Source of the DNA: Sphingobacterium hungaricum
GTDB taxonomy: Bacteria > Bacteroidota > Bacteroidia > Sphingobacteriales > Sphingobacteriaceae
Assembly: GCF_015210005.1 (NCBI RefSeq)
Contig: NZ_MU158698.1
Span: 124,001-188,000, forward strand
Direction of reading: 5' to 3'
Length of the DNA: 64,000 bases
Shown: in pieces, positions 8,469 to 17,445 of the stretch
Layout of the letters: each line of letters starts with the position of its first letter
Position numbering within the stretch: position 1 is the first letter of the stretch
Notes under the pieces: generated by a model
What the model was told of the DNA's origin: nothing
Seen by the model: only the letters and a program-made list of their open reading frames with translations
Databases searched by the model: none
Position numbers and translations under genes: made by a program

Positions 8469-9812
8469 CTATTCCTTAAAAGGAATTGGATCAATCAGTC
8501 GAAAGCTCACTCTTAGCTGTTCTCCATTGCGCAGCAACAAAAGATTCATGTCGTGATTGCTTGGTTTCTGCAGCCGGCTATTGATCTCCAATAAATTCAA
8601 GTCCCGGACATGCTTGCCATTGATTTTCAATAGGGTATCCCCCACTTTCACACCAGCGATTTCGGCAGGAGAATTTTTTCGAATTCCAGAAACGACATAA
8701 TTGGGCTTTAAGCTAAACTGATAATTAAATTTATCGGTATCAAACGTAATCACAGTATTGAAACTATTGTTCGGATCGCGACGCTCCCGTTGCGTCTGCA
8801 TATTGATAAATGTTTTTTCCCAAACCAATCCATCATGTTTGACGTCAATGCCGCTGATGTTAAAGTAAAATGGCTTTCCAAAGTATTTGTTCTTTCGAAT
8901 CAACAACCTGTTTTTCTGATAGTCTATGAGAATGTTGAAACGCAGCAAAGTCTGATTGCCGATCGAACCCTTTCGGCCTTCGGCTAATTTAGCGAACTGA
9001 ACCGCGCTAGAATCAGGATAGGAAACTACGGGATGTCGCAATGTAAACTTGCCGATTTTATAAGAGTCAATCCGATTTCTTTTTCCGAAAATCTCCCCAC
9101 TAAATCCCTTTCCTATATAATCATCCACATTGGGTTTTGCGACTTCAAAATCTTCGAAGGTAAACGGAAACAGCATCAGAGCATCTGTATTTCCCATATC
9201 CACCAGCAACTTTGCTTCTACCCATTCTTTATTCAATAAAATTGAGGTTTGGAAGTAGGGTCTATCGCGTTCGAGCGTGATCCGAATCTCCTCGTACTTC
9301 TTCAGTTTATTTTCTGGGATCACATACTCTTTTGGATAAATCCGAATGTGCTTCTTCACGTAATCCATTTCGATCAAATGATCCCTAAAAAACTTCGAAC
9401 CAATAATTCCATTGATTTCTACGCCCAAATGAGCAGAAAGATCCAATTGGTCCGAAAGCACCACATACAGATTATGGTTGGTATCAATTAGACTTTCACC
9501 TACCTCTATCGTATTGGATAAGGCCAACAAACCTTCAATACCTTCTTCGATACCGAGTCCTGAAAAGCGAACTTTGTATACATTTTCCAAATCAACGGAA
9601 TCTTGGTTGTTACCGAATAAAATGGTTTCTTTAACACCCGTATCCAACAGAAAAGACAAGGGCACGCCATTGATTTTTACAGGAACAACTACCACGTTGT
9701 TGATCAATTCAAAAGAAAATGTCTGGACTTTATTATCCTTCAATGTGAAAAAGCCTTGCCCTACGACAGCATTTGACAGCAAACACAGCAAAAGAACTAT
9801 AGCGCATCTCAT
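8469..9812 (-). CDS. secreted aspartyl protease with C-terminal PDZ domain
   Basis: A 447-residue exported protein with a signal peptide (residues 1-19). Two retropepsin-like lobes follow: the first active-site loop is FLLDTG (Asp57-Thr58-Gly59), the second is LLVDMGN (Asp205-Met206-Gly207), where Met replaces the usual Ser or Thr. A PDZ domain covers about residues 355-435 (GIRKNSPAEIAGVKVGDTLLKING). This is the Bacteroidota 'aspartyl protease plus PDZ' family, probably periplasmic or cell-surface; substrates are unknown. The Nudix gene lies 22 bases upstream on the same strand, so they may be co-transcribed. Confidence 0.88.
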   Translation of the reverse strand: MRCAIVLLLCLLSNAVVGQGFFTLKDNKVQTFSFELINNVVVVPVKINGVPLSFLLDTGVKETILFGNNQDSVDLENVYKVRFSGLGIEEGIEGLLALSNTIEVGESLIDTNHNLYVVLSDQLDLSAHLGVEINGIIGSKFFRDHLIEMDYVKKHIRIYPKEYVIPENKLKKYEEIRITLERDRPYFQTSILLNKEWVEAKLLVDMGNTDALMLFPFTFEDFEVAKPNVDDYIGKGFSGEIFGKRNRIDSYKIGKFTLRHPVVSYPDSSAVQFAKLAEGRKGSIGNQTLLRFNILIDYQKNRLLIRKNKYFGKPFYFNISGIDVKHDGLVWEKTFINMQTQRERRDPNNSFNTVITFDTDKFNYQFSLKPNYVVSGIRKNSPAEIAGVKVGDTLLKINGKHVRDLNLLEINSRLQKPSNHDMNLLLLRNGEQLRVSFRLIDPIPFKE

Positions 9813-9834
9813 CGAACATGGTATTAGGTAAAAA

Positions 9835-10251
9835 CTATTTTTTTTGGCGGATTATTTCCAGCCATTTAGGAATCGTAAATTCAGACAACAGGTGAGCCGA
9901 TTTAAAATTAGCATAATCTTGTTCGGTATACCAATGCAATTCTTGAATTTCGGCTTGCGGCTTGAGCAAATCATGGTTGTCTACATGCACAGAAAAAACT
10001 GTTCCGTACACCAAAGTTCCTTTCTCATTCGCTGCAAAAGTTTGGTGGCAACCGACCAATTCAAGATCATCCAATTCAACCTCTAGATTCAGTTCCTCTT
10101 TAAGCTCTCTTTTTAAAGCCTGATCAGGACTTTCGTCGACCTCGACTTTTCCGCCAGGCATCATATAATAAGGAGATCCTTTTTTTCGAACCACCAATAA
10201 GCGATCGGAATCGTCCATAATCAGTGCGCCAGCTAATTGTAAAGTTTTCAT
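9835..10251 (-). CDS. Nudix hydrolase (MutT-like)
   Basis: A 138-residue Nudix-fold enzyme that cleaves a nucleoside diphosphate linked to some other group. The Nudix box runs from Gly34 through Glu40 to REL-K-EE at 48-53. The conserved glycine after the last glutamate is Asn55 here, a change that still leaves all metal-binding glutamates in place. The substrate cannot be predicted; 8-oxo-dGTP, ADP-ribose and dihydroneopterin triphosphate are all possible. It is divergent from the TraB-like gene and lies 22 bases before the protease gene. Confidence 0.88.
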   Translation of the reverse strand: MKTLQLAGALIMDDSDRLLVVRKKGSPYYMMPGGKVEVDESPDQALKRELKEELNLEVELDDLELVGCHQTFAANEKGTLVYGTVFSVHVDNHDLLKPQAEIQELHWYTEQDYANFKSAHLLSEFTIPKWLEIIRQKK

Positions 10252-10355
10252 TAGATTTAAATCCTTTGGTTAAGAGCAAGTTAAATAAATTACTTAATAT
10301 ATCATGTAACAAATCACATAATTATCGACTTATTAGATGAACTAAAATACACATT

Positions 10356-11207
10356 ATGAACAAATTTATTGCCATCCTCGTCTTCTGCCTTGCCGTATGT
10401 ACGCAGTTAGTTGCACAGGAAAACACATTATTATGGAAAGTCTCTGGAAAAGGATTAAAACAAGATTCTTACCTTTTTGGAACCATGCATATTCTTTGTC
10501 CAGATGATTTTGAAATCAAGGAAAAAGTAAGCAAAGCCCTGAAGGCTTCATCCACTTTAACCTTAGAAGTCGACGCGTTCAGTCCTGAAAATCAAGAGCT
10601 AGCGAAGCAGTTAACTGCACCAAACAAAGAGTTTTTGAAATCGCTTTCTCCTGAACAATTAAAATCAATTGAAACAGCATTTGTTGCTGAGCAAATCCCA
10701 ATGCAATTATTCGATATGATTTCTCCTGTAGGAATTATGTCTTTCTTGGCTTTGAAATCTTTCAACTGCCCGGATCCTACCCTGGTAAAATTAATGGAAA
10801 ACGAATTAGTTGCCTTAGCGAAAGCTGACAACAAACCTGTTGAAGAACTGGAATCTTTGAAATTTCAAATGGACTTGATGAATTCCATTTTTATAGCCGA
10901 GGAACTATATAATTACGTTCAGAAAATGGATACGTATCCTGCTTTGACTCAACGCATGGTGAATGCTTACAAAGAAGAAAACTTAGCTGAGTTCAACGCA
11001 ATCATGTTTGACAACAGTTACCTTTCTAAAGAAAACCAAGAAATGATGTTGACAAAAAGAAATGAAAACTGGGTAAAATTAATGCCTGAACGTTTGAAAA
11101 AAGGTTCGAATTTCTTTGCTGTTGGTGCAGGACATTTAATTGGCGAACATGGTTTGATCAGTTTGTTAAAGAAACAAGGATATAAAGTGACTCCGATTTT
11201 CAAATAA
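10356..11207 (+). CDS. TraB/GumN family protein
   Basis: A 283-residue exported protein with a signal peptide ending at about residue 20 (LVAQEN). It shows the TraB/GumN (PF01963) pattern: an N-terminal SYLFGTMHILCPDDF segment with the conserved GT-H motif, a helical middle region, and a C-terminal FFAVGAGHLIGEHGLISLLKKQGY with the second conserved GxxHL. The family shares a fold with TIKI metalloproteases, and these His and Glu residues are presumed to bind metal, but bacterial members have little experimental support. It is transcribed alone and ends at a strong bidirectional terminator (11226-11263). Confidence 0.9.
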   Translation: MNKFIAILVFCLAVCTQLVAQENTLLWKVSGKGLKQDSYLFGTMHILCPDDFEIKEKVSKALKASSTLTLEVDAFSPENQELAKQLTAPNKEFLKSLSPEQLKSIETAFVAEQIPMQLFDMISPVGIMSFLALKSFNCPDPTLVKLMENELVALAKADNKPVEELESLKFQMDLMNSIFIAEELYNYVQKMDTYPALTQRMVNAYKEENLAEFNAIMFDNSYLSKENQEMMLTKRNENWVKLMPERLKKGSNFFAVGAGHLIGEHGLISLLKKQGYKVTPIFK

Positions 11208-11225
11208 CAACTATTTAAATAAAAG

Positions 11226-11263
11226 AAAAGGGCTTTAGTGATTTTATTCGCTAAAGCCCTTTT
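11226..11263. terminator. bidirectional terminator
   Basis: AAAAGGGCTTTAG pairs with CTAAAGCCCTTTT, giving T runs on both strands. It lies between the TraB-like gene (+) and a lipoprotein gene (-). Confidence 0.88.
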
Positions 11264-11279
11264 AAGTTATAAGCTATTT

Positions 11280-11906
11280 TTAATTGCCCTCGAATGCTGA
11301 AAGCAACTGCACTCTGAATGTTGAATCTTTTTCAGACAATTCAAATGCTTGGCGATACGTATCTACCACTGCAAAAGTTTCTGCCTCTGCTCCTTTTGTA
11401 TTCGGAAAAAATAATTTAAAGCTGAACGTTTTCTTTTCGCTCAAATCAACTTCTGTATTATTGGATGAAAAAACCAAAGGACTGATGGTTGCTGTAGTCA
11501 TTTTTCCTGTTGTAGGAAGTTTGAATAATTCTCCCAAACTAGCGACCAAAGCATCAGACTGTGCCCCAATTGAAGAAAAACGAATCGCACCACTGCTAAA
11601 GCCTTGAGTTGTATCTGCAGATCCGTCAGCGGAAATTCCAGGAGCAATCTTCTTCAATACTTCGATATTTAGTCCCACTGTATCGGTTTTAAACAGCGAC
11701 TTTGCGGTGTAAATTATGGAAGAATCTGTCTGTTGCTCGCTTACAAAACGTAAAAACAACGTCTGTTTAACCGCTGAGGTATCGCTCGACAACTGTTCGA
11801 TGGTATGACCAGATTCTGTAGTTGCTTTGTCTTTTGCTGGATTATTACAACTTGCAAGCAATATTCCCGCACTTGCAATGCTAAGGATAATTTGTAAAGA
11901 TTTCAT
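11280..11906 (-). CDS. lipoprotein of unknown function
   Basis: A 208-residue protein with a type II signal peptide: a hydrophobic stretch ending LLAS before Cys20. The mature part is Ser/Thr-rich and beta-rich, with a segment FSFKLFFPNTKGAEAETFAVVDTYRQAFELSEKDSTF near the end. I do not recognise a family. It lies 42 bases beyond the start of the large FAD/Fe-S oxidoreductase gene on the same strand and could share its transcript. Envelope anchoring is likely from the lipobox; function is unknown. Confidence 0.75.
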   Translation of the reverse strand: MKSLQIILSIASAGILLASCNNPAKDKATTESGHTIEQLSSDTSAVKQTLFLRFVSEQQTDSSIIYTAKSLFKTDTVGLNIEVLKKIAPGISADGSADTTQGFSSGAIRFSSIGAQSDALVASLGELFKLPTTGKMTTATISPLVFSSNNTEVDLSEKKTFSFKLFFPNTKGAEAETFAVVDTYRQAFELSEKDSTFRVQLLSAFEGN

Positions 11907-11948
11907 AATGTGTTTTTTAAAACCAACAATAAATTTAGCAAAATGTTT

Positions 11949-14894
11949 TTACTTACTTAAAAGTGCCGTGTACAAAATTTCAACAGGATGGTAGCTTTCG
12001 CGGCCTACGCCATCCTTGATTTGATGCCTGCATGATGTTCCCGCGGCGGCAATCAATGTTTTTAAATCTGTCTTGCGGACTTCCGGAAGCAAGACCAATT
12101 CGGCTACTTTCATGGACACTTCATAATGTTCTTTCTCAAACCCGAAAGATCCAGCCATACCGCAGCATCCTGAAGGAATAACTTCTACTTCGTAGTTAGA
12201 AGGAAATGAAAGCATGCGCTTGGTGAAATCCACCAAATGAAAAGCTTTTTGATAGCAATGCCCATGCAATTTAATCTGCCTGCGCTCATTGCTAAATTGT
12301 TCCTGATGAATGTGTCCAGCCTTCATTTCCCGAACGAAAAACTCATCGATCATCAAAGCATTCTTCGCTATGCGGTGTGCAGCTTCCTTTTTCTCTTGCG
12401 GTACCAAATCCAAATATTCATCCCTAAATGTCAAAATCGCTGAAGGTTCGATTCCAATCAATGGCGTATCATCTGTAATCAAATTTTCCAGCAAGGCGAC
12501 GTTTTTTTCAGCAATTTGTTTGGCTTTTTTGACAAAACCTTTCGACAAGTAAGTACGTCCACTTTCTACATGCTTTGGAATTTCAACTTGATAACCCAGA
12601 GCGGTCAATAGTTTGTAGGTTGTGATACCAATTTCGCTATCGTTATAATTAGTAAACTCATCGCAGAACAAATAGACTTTGCGGTTCGACTGAATCGGCC
12701 GCTGTTGATTGACAAATCGCTGTAGCGTTGTCCAAGTCACCAATGGCAATGAACGTTCTTTGGCAAAGCCAATGGTTTGCTTTATGATATTTCCAAAAAA
12801 TCTGGACTGCGCCAACGTATTATACAGAGGAGCAACAAACGACCCCATTTTTTGGCTAAATGTAAAATTGGCAATGAGCTTAGATCGAAAAGAGCTTCCA
12901 TGTGCATCATAATAATGCTGCAAAAACTCCGCTTTCATTTTCGCCACATCCACGCTTGATGGACATTCCGTCTTACAGCCTTTACAGCTCAGACATAAAT
13001 CCATCACCTCCTTGATCTCTTCATGATCAAAGCGGTTTTTCTTAGTCGAGTTTGTCAAAAACTGGCGCAGCATATTCGCCCGAGCGCGAGTCGTATCTTT
13101 CTCGTCTCTAGTTGCCATAAACGATGGACACATGGTCCCGCCTGTGATTTCAGTTTTTCGGCAATCTCCAGAACCCGAACATTTCTCCGCTAAGCGAAGG
13201 ATACTTTCTTGTTTGGTAAAATCGAAATATGTTGAAATATCTTTTCCATCCCGAACTGTATCATACCTTAATGAAGTATCCATCGGAGGCGTATTCACAA
13301 TTTTATTCGCATTGAATACACCATTCGGGTCAAAAATATCTTTTACTTCCTGTAATAATGCATACACTTGTTCTCCAAGTACCTTTCCAATAAACTCGCC
13401 TCGCAAACGCCCATCGCCATGCTCACCGCTCAGCGACCCATTGTATTTGACTACAAGGTCGGTGGTTTTTTCCAATATGGAACGAAAAGTCTTCCTGCCT
13501 TCTGTCGTCTTTAGATTCACAAATGGCTCAATATGCAATTCGCCAGCTCCTGCATGCGCATAATACGAAGCATGCACATTCTCTTCATTCAATAGCTGCT
13601 GGATTTCGGCTACATACGCTGGCAAGTCATTCGGTGAAACCGCACAATCTTCAATTAAGTTAACTGGTTGGCTATCGCCAGGAAGATTCCTGATCAGGCC
13701 CAATCCAGCTTTACGAACATCCCAAACCAAATCGGTCTGCTGTTTGCCCGTAATCAACGGATAGGCATAGCCAAGCTGATTGACAATCAATTCTGCTTTT
13801 AACGCTTCTGCCTTAAGCAGAATTTCGTCCTGTGTCTTTGCCCTAAATTCGATAATCAATAAGGCCTGCGGATCTCCTTCAATAAAAAAGCGATTGTACT
13901 GATAGGTAGGATGGCCAACGGTAAAATCCATGATGTATTTATCGACCAACTCCGACGCTTCGGGATGATGCCTTAAGGCAACGATATTCCCTTCCATACA
14001 AGAGATCATATCCGAGAAATGGACGCACAAAAGTCCTATTTCAGGATCCGGAAGATCCATCAATTGCAGTTTCGCTTCCGTCACGATCCCCAACGTCCCT
14101 TCCGAACCGGCTAACAGCCTGCAAAAGTTAAAGGGCTTTTCCATATCGATCAACTCATCCAATGCATAGCCCGTATTTCGGCGGGTAATGTTTTTCTTTG
14201 GATAACCGCTTGTAATAATATCTTGATTCTTTTTATCAGAGATAATGGAATTGATCTTCCGATAAATATCTCCTTCTCTATTTTTTGCTGTTAATTTTTG
14301 AAAATATTCTGATTCGCTGACGGAAGAAAAGCTAACTTTCGAACCGTCATTCAACAACACTTCAGCTGAAATCAAATTCTGTCGTGTATCGCCCCAAACA
14401 ATAGAATGCAAACCTGAAGAATTATTGCCGATCATCCCACCGACCATTGCGCGACTCGCTGTGGACGTTTCAGGGCCGAACTGCAATCCAAACGATTTCA
14501 AATAGGCATTTAAGTCATCCCGAATCACTCCTGGCTGAACCCTCACCCATTTTTCTTCGGGATTGACTTCTAAAATTTGGTTAAATTTCTTCGAGACATC
14601 AACCACAATCCCCTTTCCAACCACTTGTCCCGCCAAAGAAGTTCCCGCTGTCCTAGGAATCAAAGTCGTCTGATGTTGCGAAGCAAAATGAATCAAGCTA
14701 ACTAAATCCTGTTCGTTCGCAGGAATGGCTACTGCAAGAGGAATTTCCTGATAGACAGATGCATCTGTTGCATAAGCGAGGCGAATCGTTTGATGTTTAG
14801 GATTGGATTCGTCAAAAAACAAATCCCCTGTAAGTTGTGTTGATAAATTGTGTAATGCAGTTTTCAATATGGATTGCTTTATGTAATTGAGCAA
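11949..14894 (-). CDS. FAD-binding and Fe-S-binding oxidoreductase (D-lactate dehydrogenase-like)
   Basis: A 981-residue fusion of three parts. Residues ~30-260 form the FAD-binding PCMH domain (TTLIPRTAGTSLAGQVVG and GGMIGNNSSG), ~260-540 the FAD-oxidase C-terminal domain with HAGAGELHIEPF and SGEHGDGRLRGEF. Next comes a ferredoxin-like region with CSGSGDC and CLSCKGCKTECP, and finally a CCG domain (GHCYQKAFH; SGCCGMAGSFGF). This is the layout of GlcD plus GlcF fused, as in Dld-II / D-2-hydroxyacid dehydrogenases that feed electrons to quinone. D-lactate or another 2-hydroxyacid is the likely substrate. A TATTTTTG box lies 2 bases before the start, so the transcript is nearly leaderless. Confidence 0.92.
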   Translation of the reverse strand: MLNYIKQSILKTALHNLSTQLTGDLFFDESNPKHQTIRLAYATDASVYQEIPLAVAIPANEQDLVSLIHFASQHQTTLIPRTAGTSLAGQVVGKGIVVDVSKKFNQILEVNPEEKWVRVQPGVIRDDLNAYLKSFGLQFGPETSTASRAMVGGMIGNNSSGLHSIVWGDTRQNLISAEVLLNDGSKVSFSSVSESEYFQKLTAKNREGDIYRKINSIISDKKNQDIITSGYPKKNITRRNTGYALDELIDMEKPFNFCRLLAGSEGTLGIVTEAKLQLMDLPDPEIGLLCVHFSDMISCMEGNIVALRHHPEASELVDKYIMDFTVGHPTYQYNRFFIEGDPQALLIIEFRAKTQDEILLKAEALKAELIVNQLGYAYPLITGKQQTDLVWDVRKAGLGLIRNLPGDSQPVNLIEDCAVSPNDLPAYVAEIQQLLNEENVHASYYAHAGAGELHIEPFVNLKTTEGRKTFRSILEKTTDLVVKYNGSLSGEHGDGRLRGEFIGKVLGEQVYALLQEVKDIFDPNGVFNANKIVNTPPMDTSLRYDTVRDGKDISTYFDFTKQESILRLAEKCSGSGDCRKTEITGGTMCPSFMATRDEKDTTRARANMLRQFLTNSTKKNRFDHEEIKEVMDLCLSCKGCKTECPSSVDVAKMKAEFLQHYYDAHGSSFRSKLIANFTFSQKMGSFVAPLYNTLAQSRFFGNIIKQTIGFAKERSLPLVTWTTLQRFVNQQRPIQSNRKVYLFCDEFTNYNDSEIGITTYKLLTALGYQVEIPKHVESGRTYLSKGFVKKAKQIAEKNVALLENLITDDTPLIGIEPSAILTFRDEYLDLVPQEKKEAAHRIAKNALMIDEFFVREMKAGHIHQEQFSNERRQIKLHGHCYQKAFHLVDFTKRMLSFPSNYEVEVIPSGCCGMAGSFGFEKEHYEVSMKVAELVLLPEVRKTDLKTLIAAAGTSCRHQIKDGVGRESYHPVEILYTALLSK

Positions 14895-14896
14895 GA

Positions 14897-14904
14897 CAAA
14901 AATA
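14897..14904 (-). promoter_or_regulatory. -7 box of the FAD/Fe-S oxidoreductase gene
   Basis: TATTTTTG on the minus strand, an exact TAnnTTTG match immediately upstream of the start codon at 14894. Confidence 0.5.
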
Positions 14905-15032
14905 AAGAAACATTTGTATTATTGTATTAAATCGGAAAGAGATCTCAATAATTCCGCAAAAACATGCATCCTGAACAAATGTTTTATATGAGTAAAAATA
15001 TCAGAAGATAATTCATAATTTATAAACATTTT

Positions 15033-15063
15033 TTGAATTATATTCTTGCAATAATTATCTTTG
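15033..15063 (+). promoter_or_regulatory. promoter of the Lrp/AsnC gene
   Basis: A TTG at 15033-15035 at the end of a T run (-33 element), 20 bases of spacer, then TATCTTTG at 15056-15063 (-7 element). The start codon follows 7 bases later, so the transcript would have almost no leader. Confidence 0.6.
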
Positions 15064-15070
15064 TAGAATT

Positions 15071-15547
15071 ATGGCAAAGTTAGAATTCAATTTAGATCAA
15101 ATAGATTATCAAATCATACGCATTATGCAGAATAATGCACGCACGAATAATGCAGATATTGCCCGCGAATTGGGCATGGCACCTTCTGCAATTCTGGAAC
15201 GTGTTAAAAAATTAGAGCAAAAGGAAGTTATTTTGGGTTATCATGCGCGGATAAATCCGGTGGCGCTAGACCAGAAGATGCTGTCTTTTATGTTTATCAA
15301 AGCACAAGATATTATTGGCGTGCAGAAAGTCGGTTTGCTTTTGGCAGAAATTCCAGAAGTGTTGGAAGTACATGACATTGCTGGCGATGATGGATACTTA
15401 ATTAAAGTGCGCACAAATGATTCAGCTGGATTGGTTGATTTAATGCGCAATACGCTGAGCAAAATCGAAGGAATCATTTCGACAAGAACGACCATCGTTC
15501 TGGAAACCGTCAAAGAAGAGAATAAATTAGTTATCCCGAATTCATAA
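15071..15547 (+). CDS. Lrp/AsnC-family transcriptional regulator
   Basis: A 158-residue DNA-binding protein: an N-terminal winged helix-turn-helix (about 5-60, IIRIMQNNARTNNADIARELGMAPSAILERVKKLEQ) and a C-terminal RAM (AsnC ligand-binding) domain of about 70-150 that usually senses amino acids. Length is normal for the family. The EamA-type exporter starts 11 bases downstream in the same direction, so the pair probably forms an operon in which the regulator senses an amino acid or related compound that the transporter moves; that link is inference from position and from known Lrp-exporter pairs. Confidence 0.93.
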   Translation: MAKLEFNLDQIDYQIIRIMQNNARTNNADIARELGMAPSAILERVKKLEQKEVILGYHARINPVALDQKMLSFMFIKAQDIIGVQKVGLLLAEIPEVLEVHDIAGDDGYLIKVRTNDSAGLVDLMRNTLSKIEGIISTRTTIVLETVKEENKLVIPNS

Positions 15548-15558
15548 ACAGTACGCGA

Positions 15559-16695
15559 ATGAGACAAAACTCAACCAAGCCAATAACGTCCATTATATTT
15601 GCATACGCTGTAGTTTATGTTGTTTGGGGTTCCACATTTTTCTTTATCGAAAAAGCACTGCATAGCTTCCCTCCTTTTGTGCTGGGGTCGATTCGATTTG
15701 TTATAGCCAGCGTGCTATTGATGGGCTACTGCTGGATAAAAGGCTATAAGCTCTTCAACAAAGCAGCGGTCAAACAAGCGGTATTCGTTGGCTTCCTGCT
15801 ATTATTTGTAGACATGGCCGCGATTATCTGGTCTGAACAATATATTTCTTCAGGAATTGTATCTATCCTTTCGGCAGCGACGGCTATCTGGTTTATTATT
15901 TTTGATAAACGAAAATGGAAAGAGAATTTTTCTAGTCCAACCATTGTTTTGGGATTGATTTTAGGATTTATCGGTGTCATTATGTTATTTGCCGAACAGA
16001 TTTTCACGTCCATCCCTGAAGAAGAAAAATCACAGAACCTGATCGCTATGCTGGTGTTGACTTGTGGAACCATCGGCTGGACAATCGGTTCCTTGTACTC
16101 CAAATACTCGAAAAAACCTGAGCAAAAAGAAGAGCAGGAAGAAGATTTAAATGTAATGGTCAAAACTGCTTGGCAAATGGCCATTGCAGGATTAGCATTC
16201 TCTCTAGTGGCTTCTTTAAATGGAGAATATGCAAACTTTCAACCGTCGGCTGTAGCTACTGAAGATTGGTTTTCGATTATTTATCTAGCGCTCTTCGGTT
16301 CAATTTTAGCGTTTAGCTGTTATATCTGGCTGTTGCAGATGCGCCCTGCGACAGAAGTCAGCACCTATGCTTATGTGAATCCGATCGTCGCATTGGTCTT
16401 GGTGCATTTTTTCTCCGACCATTATGTAACGCAAATGCAAGTTGCCGGTTTGGCCGTTGTGCTGTTCAGCGTTTTGCTGATGAACTGGAATCTGTATAGC
16501 AACAGCAAGCTTTACAAAAATTACAAACGCAAGAAGCGCATCAAAAAACTCCGGTATATGGCTCCGAAGAGCAGTATTCCAAGAATTATAGAAGTTGCTG
16601 ATTTTGGGACTTCCGAAAAGAAAGAGAAGCAAAAAGCGGAAGGGAAAACAGAAGTGAAACAGAAAGAAGTTGCGGAAGCAGACGAATTTGTTTAA
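15559..16695 (+). CDS. EamA (DMT superfamily) transporter
   Basis: A 378-residue inner-membrane protein with about ten hydrophobic helices forming two EamA repeats, as in drug/metabolite exporters (YVVWGSTFFFIEKAL at the start of repeat 1; LFGSILAFSCYIWLLQ in repeat 2). Two parts are unusual: a charged K/E-rich loop between the repeats (about 175-195) and a long K/E-rich cytoplasmic tail of about 65 residues. Typical members end near residue 300. It follows the Lrp/AsnC gene by 11 bases and is probably regulated by it. Amino-acid or metabolite export is likely; the substrate is unknown. Confidence 0.88.
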   Translation: MRQNSTKPITSIIFAYAVVYVVWGSTFFFIEKALHSFPPFVLGSIRFVIASVLLMGYCWIKGYKLFNKAAVKQAVFVGFLLLFVDMAAIIWSEQYISSGIVSILSAATAIWFIIFDKRKWKENFSSPTIVLGLILGFIGVIMLFAEQIFTSIPEEEKSQNLIAMLVLTCGTIGWTIGSLYSKYSKKPEQKEEQEEDLNVMVKTAWQMAIAGLAFSLVASLNGEYANFQPSAVATEDWFSIIYLALFGSILAFSCYIWLLQMRPATEVSTYAYVNPIVALVLVHFFSDHYVTQMQVAGLAVVLFSVLLMNWNLYSNSKLYKNYKRKKRIKKLRYMAPKSSIPRIIEVADFGTSEKKEKQKAEGKTEVKQKEVAEADEFV

Positions 16696-16746
16696 AAAGA
16701 TACATATTTAGCGATATAAATTATGATTTATTATCAAAATAATTTT

Positions 16747-16754
16747 TATCTTTG
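16747..16754 (+). promoter_or_regulatory. -7 box of the rpsF-rpsR-rplI operon
   Basis: TATCTTTG, an exact TAnnTTTG match, 48 bases before the rpsF start. The leader that follows is AT-rich, with no Shine-Dalgarno sequence ahead of rpsF. Confidence 0.6.
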
Positions 16755-16802
16755 CAATCCGTAAAAAGCGGAATTATTAAATTAACATAATTATTTAAAA
16801 CA

Positions 16803-17177
16803 ATGCAACAGTACGAATCTGTCATTATTCTTACCCCGTTGCTTTCTGAGGAGGCTGCGAAAGAAGTTATCGCAAAGTTCAAAACTATCCTTACAGAAGG
16901 CGGAGCCGAGATTGTCGCTGAAGACAATTGGGGTTTGAGAAAATTAGCGTATCCAATCCAGAAAAAAACGACTGGATTTTATCACTTAACTGAATTTAAG
17001 GCTCCAGGTGAATTAATTAACAAATTAGAGCTTCAATACAAGCGTGATGAGCGTGTGATGCGTTTCTTAACAATCTCTTTAGATAAGCATGCACTTGCTT
17101 ACAACGAGAAAAAACGTAGCGGAGCATTTAACAAAAAGGCTGAGCCTAAAAATGAGGAGGTAGCAAACAATGGCTAA
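16803..17177 (+). CDS. rpsF: 30S ribosomal protein bS6
   Basis: A 124-residue bS6 with the family's opening ([16 protein letters not shown]) and core ([26 protein letters not shown]), plus a basic Lys/Asn-rich tail after about residue 100. bS6 pairs with bS18 on the 30S platform. Its 3' end overlaps rpsR by 8 bases, and a strong GAGGAGG for rpsR is encoded inside its last codons. First gene of the operon rpsF-rpsR-rplI, driven by the TATCTTTG box at 16747. Its own start has no Shine-Dalgarno sequence, as is normal in Bacteroidota. Confidence 0.98.
   Translation: MQQYESVIILTPLLSEEAAKEVIAKFKTILTEGGAEIVAEDNWGLRKLAYPIQKKTTGFYHLTEFKAPGELINKLELQYKRDERVMRFLTISLDKHALAYNEKKRSGAFNKKAEPKNEEVANNG
17154..17160 (+). 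promoter_or_regulatory. strong Shine-Dalgarno site of rpsR
   Basis: GAGGAGG, 9 bases before the rpsR ATG at 17170 and inside the rpsF coding region. Unusual here, because other genes in the window lack such sites. Confidence 0.75.
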
Positions 17178-17433
17178 CGAAAACATTCAATACGTGACTG
17201 CTCCTAAAGTGGATGACAACCGTAAAAAATATTGCCGTTTCAAGAAAAATGGTATTAAGTACATCGATTACAAAGACGCAAACTTCTTATTGAAATTTGT
17301 AAATGATCAAGGTAAAATTTTACCTCGCCGTCTTACAGGTACATCTTTGAAATTTCAACGTAAAGTAGCTCAAGCAGTAAAACGTGCGCGTATTATCGGT
17401 TTGATGCCTTATGTAACTGATTCATTAAAATAA
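17170..17433 (+). CDS. rpsR: 30S ribosomal protein bS18
   Basis: An 87-residue bS18: [38 protein letters not shown] is the conserved core, and the protein is rich in Lys and Arg towards the C-terminus. It binds bS6 and the central domain of 16S rRNA. It overlaps rpsF by 8 bases and is preceded by a full Shine-Dalgarno sequence (GAGGAGG), so translation is both coupled and independently initiable. In Bacteroidia ribosomes bS6, bS18 and bS21 are known to hold the anti-Shine-Dalgarno end of 16S rRNA, which makes a Shine-Dalgarno on this gene notable. Confidence 0.98.
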   Translation: MANENIQYVTAPKVDDNRKKYCRFKKNGIKYIDYKDANFLLKFVNDQGKILPRRLTGTSLKFQRKVAQAVKRARIIGLMPYVTDSLK

Positions 17434-17438
17434 GGAGG
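17432..17438 (+). promoter_or_regulatory. strong Shine-Dalgarno site of rplI
   Basis: AAGGAGG, overlapping the rpsR stop region and 7 bases before the rplI ATG at 17446: a near-perfect complement to the 16S 3' end. Confidence 0.75.
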
Positions 17439-17445
17439 AAACGAC

